A stretch of 64,000 nucleotides of DNA from Devosia sp. Root413D1 (GCF_001425235.1 NZ_LMEA01000012.1:373817-437816); one strand, 5' to 3'. Shown: positions 18,529 to 27,502, numbered from the stretch's first letter. Notes: generated by a model from the sequence alone, not told the origin. Program-made: numbers and translations.

Positions 18529-19315
18529 GGCCAACCTCCAGGAGATAGTCGCGAATGAGCCCGGCCACGCGCTGCGGCTGGTCGATACACGACAGGTGGC
18601 CGGCATCTTCGATGGCGGCAAAGTGCACGGCGCGCAGACGCTCCGCCATGGCGCGCACAAGTTCGACCGGGGTCGACTGGTCGGCAGCGCCGGCGAGTAC
18701 CAGTGTCGGCTGCTTGATATCGCCGATCTCGGCGGTGAGGTCGGCATCGCGCAGCGCGGCGCAGGTGCCGAGATAGCCCGCTTTGGGCGTGCGGAGCAGC
18801 AGGTTGCGCCAGCCTTCTATCTCGGCCGCGCGGCCGGCGCGCAGCGCGTCGGGGAACCAGCGCTGCATCACGCTATCGGCGATGGCGTCGAGTCCGTCGG
18901 CCTCGATCGCCCCAATGCGGCCCGACCACAAGGCCGCGTCGCCGATCTTCGTCGCCGTGTCGCAAAGGACAAGGCCGGTGATCCGCCGGGGATGATCGAG
19001 GGCGAAACGCTGGGCGATCAACCCGCCGACGGAAATACCGACCAGCGCGAAGCGGTCGATCTCCAATGTGTCGACCAGTTCGCGCAGATCGGCGGCGAGT
19101 TCGGCGATACTGTAGGGACCGGGCGGTACGCTCGACAGGCCGTGTCCCCGCTTGTCGTAGTTGACCAGCCGGTAGTCCGGCGCCAGCTCGTCGACCACCG
19201 CATCCCAGATGCGGATGTCGGTACCGAGCGAGTTGCAGAAGACGATCGGCAGGCCGCGCGGCTGGCCGCTGAGCCGATAGTGGACGGTGCCGAAGCTGGC
19301 GGCGGCGAAGGCCAT
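18521..19315 (-). CDS. pcaD: 3-oxoadipate enol-lactonase
   Basis: A 264-residue alpha/beta hydrolase that hydrolyses beta-ketoadipate enol-lactone. The nucleophile elbow is VGISVGGLIAQRFALDHP (near residue 98), an acid residue is likely in VLAGAADQSTPVELV, and the His lies in IEDAGHLSCIDQPQRVA. VFCNSLGTDIRIWD at the N-terminus is characteristic of PcaD. It directly follows aroQ (1 bp gap). Confidence 0.93.
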   Translation of the reverse strand: MAFAAASFGTVHYRLSGQPRGLPIVFCNSLGTDIRIWDAVVDELAPDYRLVNYDKRGHGLSSVPPGPYSIAELAADLRELVDTLEIDRFALVGISVGGLIAQRFALDHPRRITGLVLCDTATKIGDAALWSGRIGAIEADGLDAIADSVMQRWFPDALRAGRAAEIEGWRNLLLRTPKAGYLGTCAALRDADLTAEIGDIKQPTLVLAGAADQSTPVELVRAMAERLRAVHFAAIEDAGHLSCIDQPQRVAGLIRDYLLEVGHA

Positions 19316-19316
19316 C

Positions 19317-19748
19317 TCAGGCCGCCAGCCGCGCCAACAGCGCCTTCACCGCAATGGGGTATCCGGCTGCCCCGAACCCGGCCATCACCGAGGTCGCGAC
19401 CATCGATACATAGGAGCGGTGATAGATCGGTTCGCGCCGATGGATGTTGGAGATGTGGAGCTCGATGATCGGACCATCGAACTGCTTCAGCGCATCGAGC
19501 AGCGCCAGCGAGGTGAAGGTGAAAGCCGCCGGGTTGATGATGATCCCTGCCCCTTCGTCGATCGCTTCATGCACCAGCTCGATCAGCCTCTCCTCGCTGT
19601 TGGTCTGGTGGAAGGCGACTGGCGTCGCCCCCGCCGCCTCGCGGCACATCGCCTCCACCTCCGCCAGCGTGGTCGTGCCGTAGATTTCCGGCTCGCGTTT
19701 TCCCAGCCGGTTGAGGTTAGGACCGTTGAGGACATAGATCGGCTTCAT
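19317..19748 (-). CDS. aroQ: type II 3-dehydroquinate dehydratase
   Basis: A 143-residue type II dehydroquinase from the ATG at 19748. LNGPNLNRLGKREPEIYG carries the catalytic Arg and Tyr loop, and ELHISNIHRREPIYHRSYVS carries the substrate-binding and His region. It converts 3-dehydroquinate to 3-dehydroshikimate. Lodged between a TRAP transporter and pcaD, it most likely serves quinate/shikimate breakdown rather than aromatic amino-acid synthesis, so quiB or qsuC would be functional synonyms. Confidence 0.92.
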   Translation of the reverse strand: MKPIYVLNGPNLNRLGKREPEIYGTTTLAEVEAMCREAAGATPVAFHQTNSEERLIELVHEAIDEGAGIIINPAAFTFTSLALLDALKQFDGPIIELHISNIHRREPIYHRSYVSMVATSVMAGFGAAGYPIAVKALLARLAA

Positions 19749-21055
19749 GGCGTGATACTCGGACTGACGTAACCGAACAGCTTGGGCAGCCACAGCACCG
19801 TGTCGGGCACGAAGGTGAAAACGAACAGCGCAATGATCAGGCCGACGAGGAACGGCGCCACATCCGCGACCAGCGCCCGCATCGGCGTATTGGCGATACG
19901 CGTCATGATGAACAGCAGCAGCCCATAGGGTGGTGTGATCAGCCCGAGCATGATGTTGACCACCACGACGACGCCGAAATGCACCATGTCGATGCCGAGC
20001 GCCTGCGCCGTGGGGATCAACACCGGGACGATAACGAGGAGGATCGTGGTCCCCTCGAGCACGCAGCCGATCAACAGCAGCAGGATGTTGACGGCGATGA
20101 GGAACATCACCGGGTCAAGATCCCAGGCCAGCAGCGTGGCGCTGATGGTGCGCGGGATGTTCTCGATCGTGACCACGTAATTGAAGACCAGTGCGCCGGC
20201 GATCAGCATGCCGATCGAGGCGGTGGTCTTGGCGCTGGTCAGTACCGAGCTGTAGAGGTCCGGCAGTTTGACCGCCCTATAGATGAACACCGAGACGATC
20301 AGGGCATAGAAGGCGGCGACGGCAGCCGCCTCGGTCGGCGTGGTGACGCCGCCATAAATTCCAAACATCAGCACTGCCGGCATCAGCAGCACCGGCAGCG
20401 CCTGCCAGGTCATGCCCGGCAACTGCCGCAGCGGCACCGGCTCCTCGACCGGGAAATTCCTGATACGGGCAGTGATGGCGACCTGCAGCATCATGACACC
20501 GGCCATCAGCAGCCCGGGCACCACGCCGCCGAGGAACAGGTAGCCGATCGAGGTGTCGGCAACGAGCGCATAGAGCACCATGGGAATGGAGGGCGGGATG
20601 ATCGGCCCGATGACGGCGGTGACGGCGGTGAGCGCCGCGGCGTAGCTCGGCGTGTACTTGCCATCCTTGGTCATCATGTACTGCATCATCTTGCCGGAAC
20701 CGGCAGCGTCGGCGATGGCCGAACCGGACATGCCGGCGAAGACAATGGACTGCAGGATGTTCACCTGCGCCAGCCCGCCGCGGAAGCGCCCGACGACAGC
20801 ATTGCACCAGTTGAGCAGACGCGTGGACAGACTGCCAGAATTCATGATCTCGGCCGCGAGGATGAAGAGCGGCACCGCCAGCATGATGTAGTTGGTGTAC
20901 ATGCCGTTGAGCAGCTGCTCGGCGGCGATGCCCATGTCCTGGCCGCGCATCAGCAGGTAGAGGATCGAGCCGGTGATCATCGACACGCCCATGGGCAATC
21001 CCATGAAGGCCAGCACGGTGATGAGGCCGAGCGAAAGGGCGAAGGCGAGCGACAT
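19745..21055 (-). CDS. TRAP transporter large permease (DctM family)
   Basis: A 436-residue, roughly 12-helix DctM protein. It has the conserved openings FALSLGLITVLAFMGLPMGV and SMITGSILYLLMRG, plus FAGMSGSAIADAAGSGKMMQ and PIIPPSIPMVLYALVADTSI, which line the ion and substrate path. It overlaps aroQ by four bases and follows the DctQ gene by 4 bp. It uses the sodium or proton gradient to import a substrate delivered by the DctP protein, by context quinate, shikimate or a related acid. Confidence 0.93.
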   Translation of the reverse strand: MSLAFALSLGLITVLAFMGLPMGVSMITGSILYLLMRGQDMGIAAEQLLNGMYTNYIMLAVPLFILAAEIMNSGSLSTRLLNWCNAVVGRFRGGLAQVNILQSIVFAGMSGSAIADAAGSGKMMQYMMTKDGKYTPSYAAALTAVTAVIGPIIPPSIPMVLYALVADTSIGYLFLGGVVPGLLMAGVMMLQVAITARIRNFPVEEPVPLRQLPGMTWQALPVLLMPAVLMFGIYGGVTTPTEAAAVAAFYALIVSVFIYRAVKLPDLYSSVLTSAKTTASIGMLIAGALVFNYVVTIENIPRTISATLLAWDLDPVMFLIAVNILLLLIGCVLEGTTILLVIVPVLIPTAQALGIDMVHFGVVVVVNIMLGLITPPYGLLLFIMTRIANTPMRALVADVAPFLVGLIIALFVFTFVPDTVLWLPKLFGYVSPSITP

Positions 21056-21059
21056 CGGC

Positions 21060-21575
21060 TCAGATCCCGGACTTGATTTTGGTGACGTCGATCGCGTCGT
21101 CCGGCCGGCCCCAAATCGCCTGGTAGCCCAGCCAGAGCTGGCGCACGATCATGGCGATCGCGAACAGGCCGTAGATCGAATAGAGCCAGTCGAAACGGAT
21201 CTTGAGGTAGGCGGTTTTTTCCACCTTCATGAAGCCGATGTAGTCGAGCACCGCCGGCAGCGAGATGGCAAAGAAGAACACCACCGTCACCGCGCAGATC
21301 ACCACCATGGCACGACGGGTGCGCTCGCTGACCGTCGAATAGAGCAGATCGAAGCGGATCTCCTCATGGTCCCGCACCACGAAAGCGGTGCCGAACAGCA
21401 CCAGCCACACCCACATGATGACGCTGATCTCGTGGGTCCAGCCGATGGGGAAATTCAGCAGGTATCGGAAGATAATCTGCACGATGAAGACGACGAACAT
21501 CGTCGCCAGCATTGCTGCGAGCAGGTTCTCCGCGCGGGCATGCAGCCAGGCGCCGATCCGCGTGAGTGAGGCCAT
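21060..21575 (-). CDS. TRAP transporter small permease (DctQ family)
   Basis: A 171-residue four-helix DctQ protein from the ATG at 21575; the longer open frame upstream runs through dctP and is shadow. LLAAMLATMFVVFIVQIIFR, WTHEISVIMWVWLVLFGTAF and RDHEEIRFDLLY are family landmarks. It forms the membrane complex with DctM. Confidence 0.9.
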   Translation of the reverse strand: MASLTRIGAWLHARAENLLAAMLATMFVVFIVQIIFRYLLNFPIGWTHEISVIMWVWLVLFGTAFVVRDHEEIRFDLLYSTVSERTRRAMVVICAVTVVFFFAISLPAVLDYIGFMKVEKTAYLKIRFDWLYSIYGLFAIAMIVRQLWLGYQAIWGRPDDAIDVTKIKSGI

Positions 21576-21631
21576 CTGCCGCTCCGGACAAAAGGATGGG
21601 CAGCGCCACGAGGCGCCGCCCATGTAAAGCA

Positions 21632-22621
21632 CTAGAGCGCGTTGATCTTGTCGAGCGCGCCTTCGGGCCAGCTCTTGGCGAGCTCGGACTCGAGGTAGAG
21701 CTTCTGCGCATTGGCGCGGAAGGCGTCGACGTCGGGCGTGTGGATCTTGAGGTCGTCGGTCTCGAACTTCTTCAAGAGCTCTGCCTCGCGCTCGACGTGC
21801 TTGGCCTGGCTGAAATCGATCGCCGCCGTGGCTGCCGCCTGCAGGGCATCCTGGTCGGCCGGCGCCAGCTTGTCCCAGGCCGCCTTCGAAATGACCAGCA
21901 GGTCGTAGCCGACGAGGTGGGAGGTGAGGACGATCTGCTTCATCACCTCGTAGAACTTCATGTTCTCGACATTGGGCAGCGGATTGTCCTGCCCGTCGAT
22001 CGCCCCGGTCTGCAGGCCCGTATAGACCTCGGCATAGGCCATCGGCGTCGGATTGGCGCCCAGCGCCGCGCCGAGGAACTGCCAGGCATCGCCACCCGGC
22101 ATGCGCAGCTTCACGCCGGCCATGTCGGCGGGGGTCTGGATTTCCTTGTCGATGCGCAGGCCTACCTGGCGAATGCCGAAATAGGTCGGTCCGAGGATGC
22201 GAATACCGAGCTGGTCTTCGGCCATCTTCTTGAACTCGGCACCCAGCTCGCTGTCGAAGAACTTGCGCAGGTGCTCGGCGTCGCGGAACAGGTAGCCCGA
22301 GGTCAGCAGCGACCAGGCCGGGATCTGGTTGGAGACGTCCTGCGGCGCGATATTGCCCATTTCTAGGTTGCCGCGCTGCAGCGCTACCAGCTCGGTGCCC
22401 TGCTTGAACAGGTTGCCGCCGTAATAGGGCTCGAGCGTCGCGAACCCAGCCACTCCCTCGCCGAACTGCTTCATCATCTCGGCGCGGATATCCTGCTCCG
22501 AGAACACTGCCGAGAAACGCAGCACCGGCTTGTCCTGTGCCAGCACCGGTGTCATCGCGGTGACTGCCAGAAGCGCTACGGCGCCGAACAGGGTTGCTCG
22601 CCGTTGAATACGGAAAGTCAT
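21632..22621 (-). CDS. TRAP transporter substrate-binding protein (DctP family)
   Basis: A 329-residue periplasmic binding protein. A Sec signal peptide (LFGAVALLAVTAMTPVLAQ) precedes VLRFSAVFSEQDIRAEMM. The conserved arginine region LGIRILGPTYFGIRQVGLR and the ALGANPTPMAYAEVYTGLQT block are DctP features. The ATG at 22621 sits 6 nt after GGAGG; an ATG at 22627 would overlap that site. It is the first gene of an operon reaching pcaB. Quinate or shikimate as substrate is inferred from context. Confidence 0.9.
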   Translation of the reverse strand: MTFRIQRRATLFGAVALLAVTAMTPVLAQDKPVLRFSAVFSEQDIRAEMMKQFGEGVAGFATLEPYYGGNLFKQGTELVALQRGNLEMGNIAPQDVSNQIPAWSLLTSGYLFRDAEHLRKFFDSELGAEFKKMAEDQLGIRILGPTYFGIRQVGLRIDKEIQTPADMAGVKLRMPGGDAWQFLGAALGANPTPMAYAEVYTGLQTGAIDGQDNPLPNVENMKFYEVMKQIVLTSHLVGYDLLVISKAAWDKLAPADQDALQAAATAAIDFSQAKHVEREAELLKKFETDDLKIHTPDVDAFRANAQKLYLESELAKSWPEGALDKINAL

Positions 22622-22747
22622 GTCCATCCTCCACTTGGGAACCTATCGGCCCCGCTACCCGCGTCGCGGGCAATCCCTCGATCAACCCGCCTGAACGGGT
22701 ACTCCCTCGCCTTCAGGATCTTGTTGTCCATCCAGCTTCAGTCACTT

Positions 22748-22767
22748 TGTACGAAATGGTTCGTACA
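22748..22767. promoter_or_regulatory. candidate TetR-type operator, TRAP-pca operon
   Basis: The perfect palindrome TGTACGAA-ATGG-TTCGTACA lies in the divergent region between dctP and the GntR gene. Close variants stand before the tetR gene (24653-24672) and quiC (25438-25457), which suggests one regulator for all three units. Confidence 0.65.
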
Positions 22768-22851
22768 TGTCAATCGACGGCATTGCCTGTCGGCCGCTCG
22801 CCATCCGACTGGACACTGAACCTACGTCTTGTCATTCGTCAATATCCATTT

Positions 22852-22879
22852 TATCGGATGATCGTGGTATTATCCGATA
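22852..22879. promoter_or_regulatory. inverted repeat upstream of the GntR gene
   Basis: TATCGGAT (22852-22859) and ATCCGATA (22872-22879) are perfect inverted arms around a 12-nt spacer, ending 13 nt before the GntR start. A candidate autoregulatory site, though an RNA hairpin in the leader is equally possible. Confidence 0.4.
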
Positions 22880-22892
22880 TCAAGAGGTGGGC

Positions 22893-23564
22893 ATGGACGA
22901 CGCGGTTGCGGTGGACAGCATTGGCGAGATGACCTTCCGGACCATCCGGAGCGACATCATCCATGGGGTGCTTCGCCCGGGCGACAAGCTGACGCTCGAC
23001 CGGCTAAGGCAGCACTACGAAGTCAGCGTCGGCACGCTGCGCGAAGTGCTGACGCGGCTCGCCAGCGAAGCTTTCGTCGTTGCCGAGGGCCAGAAGGGCT
23101 TTGCCGTCGCGCCGGCCTCGGAAGCCGACCTGCGTGAACTGGGTGCCCTGCGCCTGCTGCTGGAGCACCACGCCCTGGCACTCTCGCTCGCCACTGGCGA
23201 TCTCGAATGGGAGGGCCGTGTCGTTGCGGCGCACCATAAGCTGGCAGCCATTGAAAAGCGGCTGCTCGCCGGCGAGAGCAGCCGCACCCCCGACTGGATC
23301 CGCTACGATCGCAGCTTCCACGAGTCGCTGATCTCAGCCTGCGGCTCACGCTCACTGATGGCGATGCACACCTCGGTGTTCGATCGCTTCGTGCGCTACC
23401 ACATGCTGGCCGGCAGCTTCCGCGGCAAGCCGGTCGCCGACGATCATCTCGCTTTGCTCGAAGCCGCCCTCGCCCGCGACGGCAAGACCGCGCAGAGGCT
23501 GCTCGACGCGCACGTGAACAAAGGCATCGAGCATGTGGTCAGGAGCGGCGCGATCGGCCGGTAG
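22893..23564 (+). CDS. GntR-family regulator (FCD subfamily)
   Basis: A 223-residue regulator from the ATG at 22893, preceded by AGAGGTGGG; a longer frame to 22767 would start inside the operator. The winged helix covers residues 8-75 (FRTIRSDIIHGVLRPGDKLT, YEVSVGTLREVLTRLASEAF), and an FCD ligand domain follows (LRELGALRLLLEHHALALS, YDRSFHESLISACGS). It is divergent from the TRAP-pca operon and probably controls it, sensing an acid of the pathway. Confidence 0.88.
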   Translation: MDDAVAVDSIGEMTFRTIRSDIIHGVLRPGDKLTLDRLRQHYEVSVGTLREVLTRLASEAFVVAEGQKGFAVAPASEADLRELGALRLLLEHHALALSLATGDLEWEGRVVAAHHKLAAIEKRLLAGESSRTPDWIRYDRSFHESLISACGSRSLMAMHTSVFDRFVRYHMLAGSFRGKPVADDHLALLEAALARDGKTAQRLLDAHVNKGIEHVVRSGAIGR

Positions 23565-23626
23565 TGCCTCGCGGGCCGACCAAGGCCAGCCAGGAAGGCT
23601 TCAACGACCGTGCCCGAAGCAGAAAT

Positions 23627-24559
23627 TCAAGCCTCCGCCCGGAAATGCGCCATCATCGCAGCTCGATCAGGCGCAATCCCGGTGAACAGCTCGAAGGCCT
23701 TCACCGCCTGGTAGACCGCCATGCCGGTACCGCCCAGGGTGCGGCAGCCCAGCCGGCGCGCCGCCTGCAGCAGCGCCGTATCGGCCGGGAAGTAGATGAT
23801 CTCGGCGACCCAGTGCGAGGCGCGCAGCAGTTCGCCTGGAAACGCCAGCCCCGGGTACTTGGCCATTCCCACCGGCGTGGTGTTGACCACTCCGCTAGCG
23901 CCCGCAAGCGCCAGCGCCGGATCGTCCGTTGCGTCGACCTCAGCGCCGAAGCGTTCGCCCAGCCGTTCGGCGAGGCCCCTGGCGCGACCGAGCTCGGTTT
24001 CGCAGAGCGTCAGCTTGCGCCCGCCCAGCGACAACAGTGCGTGCCCCACGGCCGCGCCGGCGCCCCCTGCCCCGAACTGCACGATAGCCTCCATCGGTGC
24101 GCCGGCGAGGCCCTCGCGAAAGCTCTCGGCAAAGCCCCAGCTGTCGGTGTTGTGGCCGGTGCGGCGGCCGGCCATGAGTACCACGGTGTTCACCGCCCCG
24201 ATCGCCGCGGCTTCCGGCGCCAGGTCGTCCAGCAACGGCAGCACGGCCTGCTTGAACGGGTGGGTGACGTTGAGGCCGGCAAAGCCAAGCGCCTCGGCCA
24301 GCTCGATCATCGCTCCGAGATCGTGATCGGCCAGCCCGAGCGTATCGAAATCGATCAGCACGTAGGTGTAGCCGACGCCGAGGCGACGGCCCTCGAGCTC
24401 GTGCATGCGAGGAGTCTTGGAGGCCTGGATACCGCGTCCCAGCAGCCCGACGACGAATTGGCGACCACCCGCCGATTGTGCCTTGCGGCGCGTCGCGACC
24501 AGGTCGCCCAGCTGCCTCCGGGCCTCGTCGACAACGGCTGAAATCACGTTCGTCTCCAC
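23627..24559 (-). CDS. shikimate/quinate dehydrogenase-like protein
   Basis: A 310-residue AroE-superfamily oxidoreductase. The substrate domain has LLGRGIQASKTPRMHELEG and the catalytic Lys in GLNVTHPFKQAV. The nucleotide domain has VQFGAGGAGAAVGHALLS and NTTPVGMAKYPG. At the end of the second strand it reads TLCETELGRA instead of the NRT-type NADPH motif; the acidic residue suggests NAD preference, as in catabolic quinate/shikimate dehydrogenases. It is convergent with the GntR gene and divergent from tetR. A biosynthetic aroE role is less likely here. Confidence 0.8.
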   Translation of the reverse strand: METNVISAVVDEARRQLGDLVATRRKAQSAGGRQFVVGLLGRGIQASKTPRMHELEGRRLGVGYTYVLIDFDTLGLADHDLGAMIELAEALGFAGLNVTHPFKQAVLPLLDDLAPEAAAIGAVNTVVLMAGRRTGHNTDSWGFAESFREGLAGAPMEAIVQFGAGGAGAAVGHALLSLGGRKLTLCETELGRARGLAERLGERFGAEVDATDDPALALAGASGVVNTTPVGMAKYPGLAFPGELLRASHWVAEIIYFPADTALLQAARRLGCRTLGGTGMAVYQAVKAFELFTGIAPDRAAMMAHFRAEA

Positions 24560-24652
24560 CAGCCGCCCGGGCCCCGCCGCCCGGAGCGGACGTCACACCC
24601 TTGTCATTCGGCCCGCCCCACCGATAATGGTCTGGCTACGTACGCGCAGTGA

Positions 24653-24672
24653 TGTACGAACTGGTTAGTTTA
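24653..24672. promoter_or_regulatory. candidate TetR-type operator, tetR promoter
   Basis: TGTACGAA-CTGG-TTAGTTTA is an imperfect version of the palindrome at 22748-22767. It lies 39 bp before the tetR ATG and in the divergent space to the shikimate dehydrogenase gene, consistent with autoregulation and control of both sides. Confidence 0.5.
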
Positions 24673-24711
24673 GTCAATCTCTCCGTCGGGAGGGACGGAG
24701 GAACGGCTTAC

Positions 24712-25389
24712 ATGGCGCCCAAGGCCGCAAAACCCGAGGCTCAGAGCGGGGTCCGCACCCAGGACCCCGAGGGCACGCGGCACAACATCATCGAAGTCGC
24801 CTCGGAGGAGTTCGCCCTCAACGGCCTGTCCGGCGCCCGAATCGACGAGATCGCGGCACGCACCCGGTCGTCCAAGCGGATGATCTATTATTACTTCGGC
24901 GACAAGGAAGGCCTCTACCTGGCGGTGCTGGAGAACGCCTATCGCAAGGTTCGCGAGGGCGAGGCCAAGCTCGACATCGGCGGGCTGTCGCCGCTAGATG
25001 CGCTGCGCCGGCTGGTGGAATTCACCTTCGAGCATCACCACAAGCATGAGGATTTCATCCGCATGGTGATGATCGAGAACATCCACCATGCCGAGTACCT
25101 GGAGAAATCCAAAGTCATCCGGCAGCTCAACGTCACCGCCATCGGGACCATCGAGACGATCTATGAGCGCGGTGTGGCCGAGGGGTTGTTTCGCGCCGGG
25201 CTCGACCCGATCGAATTGCATTGGCAGATCAGTGCGCTGTGCTTCTTCAACGTTTCCAATCGAGCGACGTTCTCCAAGCTCTTCGGCCGTGACCTGAGCA
25301 CTTCCAAAGCCCAGGCCGTATTGAAGCGCAACTCGGTGGACATGGTGCTTCGATACATCGTCCGCCCGGAGAAACTGCCGACCGAATAG
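24712..25389 (+). CDS. TetR-family regulator of the quinate/protocatechuate locus
   Basis: A 225-residue TetR-type regulator from the ATG at 24712; the in-frame extension to 24649 runs through the operator. The helix-turn-helix spans residues about 20-66 (ASEEFALNGLSGARIDEIAA, SSKRMIYYYFGDKEGLYLAV). The C-terminal domain is all-alpha. The gene lies between two copies of the TGTACGAA palindrome and is the best candidate to bind them. The ligand is unknown, perhaps protocatechuate or an upstream acid. Confidence 0.87.
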   Translation: MAPKAAKPEAQSGVRTQDPEGTRHNIIEVASEEFALNGLSGARIDEIAARTRSSKRMIYYYFGDKEGLYLAVLENAYRKVREGEAKLDIGGLSPLDALRRLVEFTFEHHHKHEDFIRMVMIENIHHAEYLEKSKVIRQLNVTAIGTIETIYERGVAEGLFRAGLDPIELHWQISALCFFNVSNRATFSKLFGRDLSTSKAQAVLKRNSVDMVLRYIVRPEKLPTE

Positions 25390-25437
25390 CCATGCGGGCG
25401 GTAACTTGACCGCAACCCGATCAGTCTCTACCGATTA

Positions 25438-25457
25438 TGTACGAACTAGTTCGTTTA
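25438..25457. promoter_or_regulatory. candidate TetR-type operator, quiC promoter
   Basis: TGTACGAA-CTAG-TTCGTTTA has six of eight arm positions paired. It ends 12 nt before the quiC ATG, next to its GGAGGAG ribosome-binding site, so binding would block transcription passing into quiC. Confidence 0.6.
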
Positions 25458-25469
25458 TTGGAGGAGACG

Positions 25470-27356
25470 ATGCGGACCTCGATTGCCACGGTCTCGATCA
25501 GTGGCGAGCTCCCCGACAAGCTTGCTGCCATCGCGGCTGCCGGCTTTGACGGGGTCGAGATCTTCGAGAACGACTTCCTCGCCTTCGACGGCAGCCCGGC
25601 AGACGTCGGCCGGATGGTGCGCGACCACGGCCTCGAGATCTGCCTGTTCCAGCCGTTCCGCGACTTCGAGGGTATGCCGCCATCGCACCGGCAACGCACC
25701 TTCGATCGCGCCGAGCGCAAGTTCGACGTCATGCAGGAGCTCGGAACGGACCTGCTGCTTGTCTGCTCCAATGTCTCGACCTTGGCGCTGGGCGGCATCG
25801 ACCGGGCGGCCGACGACTTTCGTGAGCTGGGGGAACGTGCCGGCAGGCGCGGGCTGCGCGTCGGTTATGAGGCGCTGGCCTGGGGCAAGCACATCAACGA
25901 CCACCGCGATGCCTGGGAAATCGTGCGGCGAGCCAACCATCCCAATATCGGCCTCGTGCTCGACAGCTTCCACAGCCTGTCCCGCCGCATCGAGATCAAC
26001 TCGATCCGCTCGATCCCCAGGGAGAAGCTGTTCATCGTTCAACTGGCCGATGCGCCGCAGATCGACATGGACCTGCTGTACTGGAGCCGCCACTTCCGCA
26101 ACATGCCCGGCGAAGGGGATCTGCCGGTGGCCGAGTTCACCGCGGCCGTGGTCGATACCGGCTATAACGGCTACTTCTCGCTGGAGATCTTCAACGATCA
26201 GTTTCGTGGGGGTTCGCCGCGATCGATCGCTGCAGACGGTCACCGCTCCCTCATTTACCTCGGCGATCGAGTGCGCCGCTCGACCGGGTCGGAGACGTTG
26301 CAGCTCGAGCCGATACCCGACCGCATCGAGGTCAAGGGCGTCGCTTTCGTCGAATTCTCAGCCGATGCGGCCGATGCCCTCAACCTCGGCGCACTGCTGA
26401 CCACGCTGGGCTTCACGAGGATCGCCGAGCACCGCTCCAAGCAGGTGACCCTCTACCAGCAGGGCGAGATCCGGATCATCATAAATACCGAGGGTTCCGG
26501 CTATGCGCACACCGCCTTCAAGTTGCACGGAACGTCGGCCTATGCACTGGCCCTCATCGTCGACGACGCCAGCGCGGCCATGGCCCGGGCGCTTGCCCTG
26601 GGCGCCGAGCAATTCCAGCAAGCCGTAGCGCCAGATGAACTCGAGATCCCGGCCATCCGCGGGATCGGCGAAAGCCTGCTCTATCTCGTCGATGGCACCA
26701 GCAAGCTGGGCCGGTTTCAGCAGATCGATTTCGAACCAGCCGGTCTCGATTTCGAGGAACTGCCGCGACCAGCCGGCCTCAACAGCATCGACCACCTGGC
26801 GCAAACCGTTCCCTATGACCAGATGCCGACCTGGCTGCTGTTCTACAGCTCGATCTTCCTGGCCGACAAAACCCCGATGGTGGATATCGTCGACCCTTCG
26901 GGGGTCGTCCGCAGCCAGGTGATCGAGAATAGCTCGGGGGCGCTCCGCATCACCATGAACGGCGCCGAAAACAGTGCGACCCTCGCTGGCCACTTCCTCG
27001 CCGACAAGCTCGGCTCAGCCATCCAGCACATCGCCTTCGCAACGAGCGACATCTTCGCCAGCGCCGCCGCTCTCGACAGCAACGGCTTCCGCTCGCTGCA
27101 GATCTCGCCGAACTACTACGACGACGTGGAAGCCCGCTTCGGCCTCGAACCTGAGTTCACCGACCGGCTGCGCAAGCACAACATCCTCTACGACCGCGAT
27201 GAGTGGGGCGAGTACCTGCAGCTCTACAGCACCACCTTCGGCCAGGGCTTTTTCTTCGAAGTGGTGGAGCGCCGTGGCTACCGCGGCTACGGCGCCGCCA
27301 ACGCCATCTTCCGGATCGCCGCGCTGAAGAAGGCTATCCGCCGGCTTGCCAGCTAG
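25470..27356 (+). CDS. quiC: 3-dehydroshikimate dehydratase fused to an HPPD-like domain
   Basis: A 628-residue two-domain protein. Residues 1-270 form a xylose-isomerase-like TIM barrel with metal-site segments VGYEALAWGKHINDHRDAW, IGLVLDSFHSLSR and GYFSLEIFNDQFRG; this part dehydrates 3-dehydroshikimate to protocatechuate. Residues about 290-628 are a vicinal-oxygen-chelate repeat like 4-hydroxyphenylpyruvate dioxygenase (LNSIDHLAQTVPYDQM, AIQHIAFATSDIFASA, FFFEVVERRGYRGYGAANA). This matches the fused QuiC-type dehydratases. It links dehydroquinate dehydration to the pca genes. Start: ATG with GGAGGAG 3 nt upstream. Confidence 0.9.
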   Translation: MRTSIATVSISGELPDKLAAIAAAGFDGVEIFENDFLAFDGSPADVGRMVRDHGLEICLFQPFRDFEGMPPSHRQRTFDRAERKFDVMQELGTDLLLVCSNVSTLALGGIDRAADDFRELGERAGRRGLRVGYEALAWGKHINDHRDAWEIVRRANHPNIGLVLDSFHSLSRRIEINSIRSIPREKLFIVQLADAPQIDMDLLYWSRHFRNMPGEGDLPVAEFTAAVVDTGYNGYFSLEIFNDQFRGGSPRSIAADGHRSLIYLGDRVRRSTGSETLQLEPIPDRIEVKGVAFVEFSADAADALNLGALLTTLGFTRIAEHRSKQVTLYQQGEIRIIINTEGSGYAHTAFKLHGTSAYALALIVDDASAAMARALALGAEQFQQAVAPDELEIPAIRGIGESLLYLVDGTSKLGRFQQIDFEPAGLDFEELPRPAGLNSIDHLAQTVPYDQMPTWLLFYSSIFLADKTPMVDIVDPSGVVRSQVIENSSGALRITMNGAENSATLAGHFLADKLGSAIQHIAFATSDIFASAAALDSNGFRSLQISPNYYDDVEARFGLEPEFTDRLRKHNILYDRDEWGEYLQLYSTTFGQGFFFEVVERRGYRGYGAANAIFRIAALKKAIRRLAS

Positions 27357-27502
27357 GGGGTCATCGCGCCGTTTCGCGCTGAATGTACTTTCGAGTGCCA
27401 GACTGGCGCGGCCGGCAAACCTCCCACGCGCCGGCGGGGAGACCCGACCGCTATGGCCCGCGCCCCCTCCCGTGACCGGCGACATTGTGGCGCTTGCGCG
27501 TC

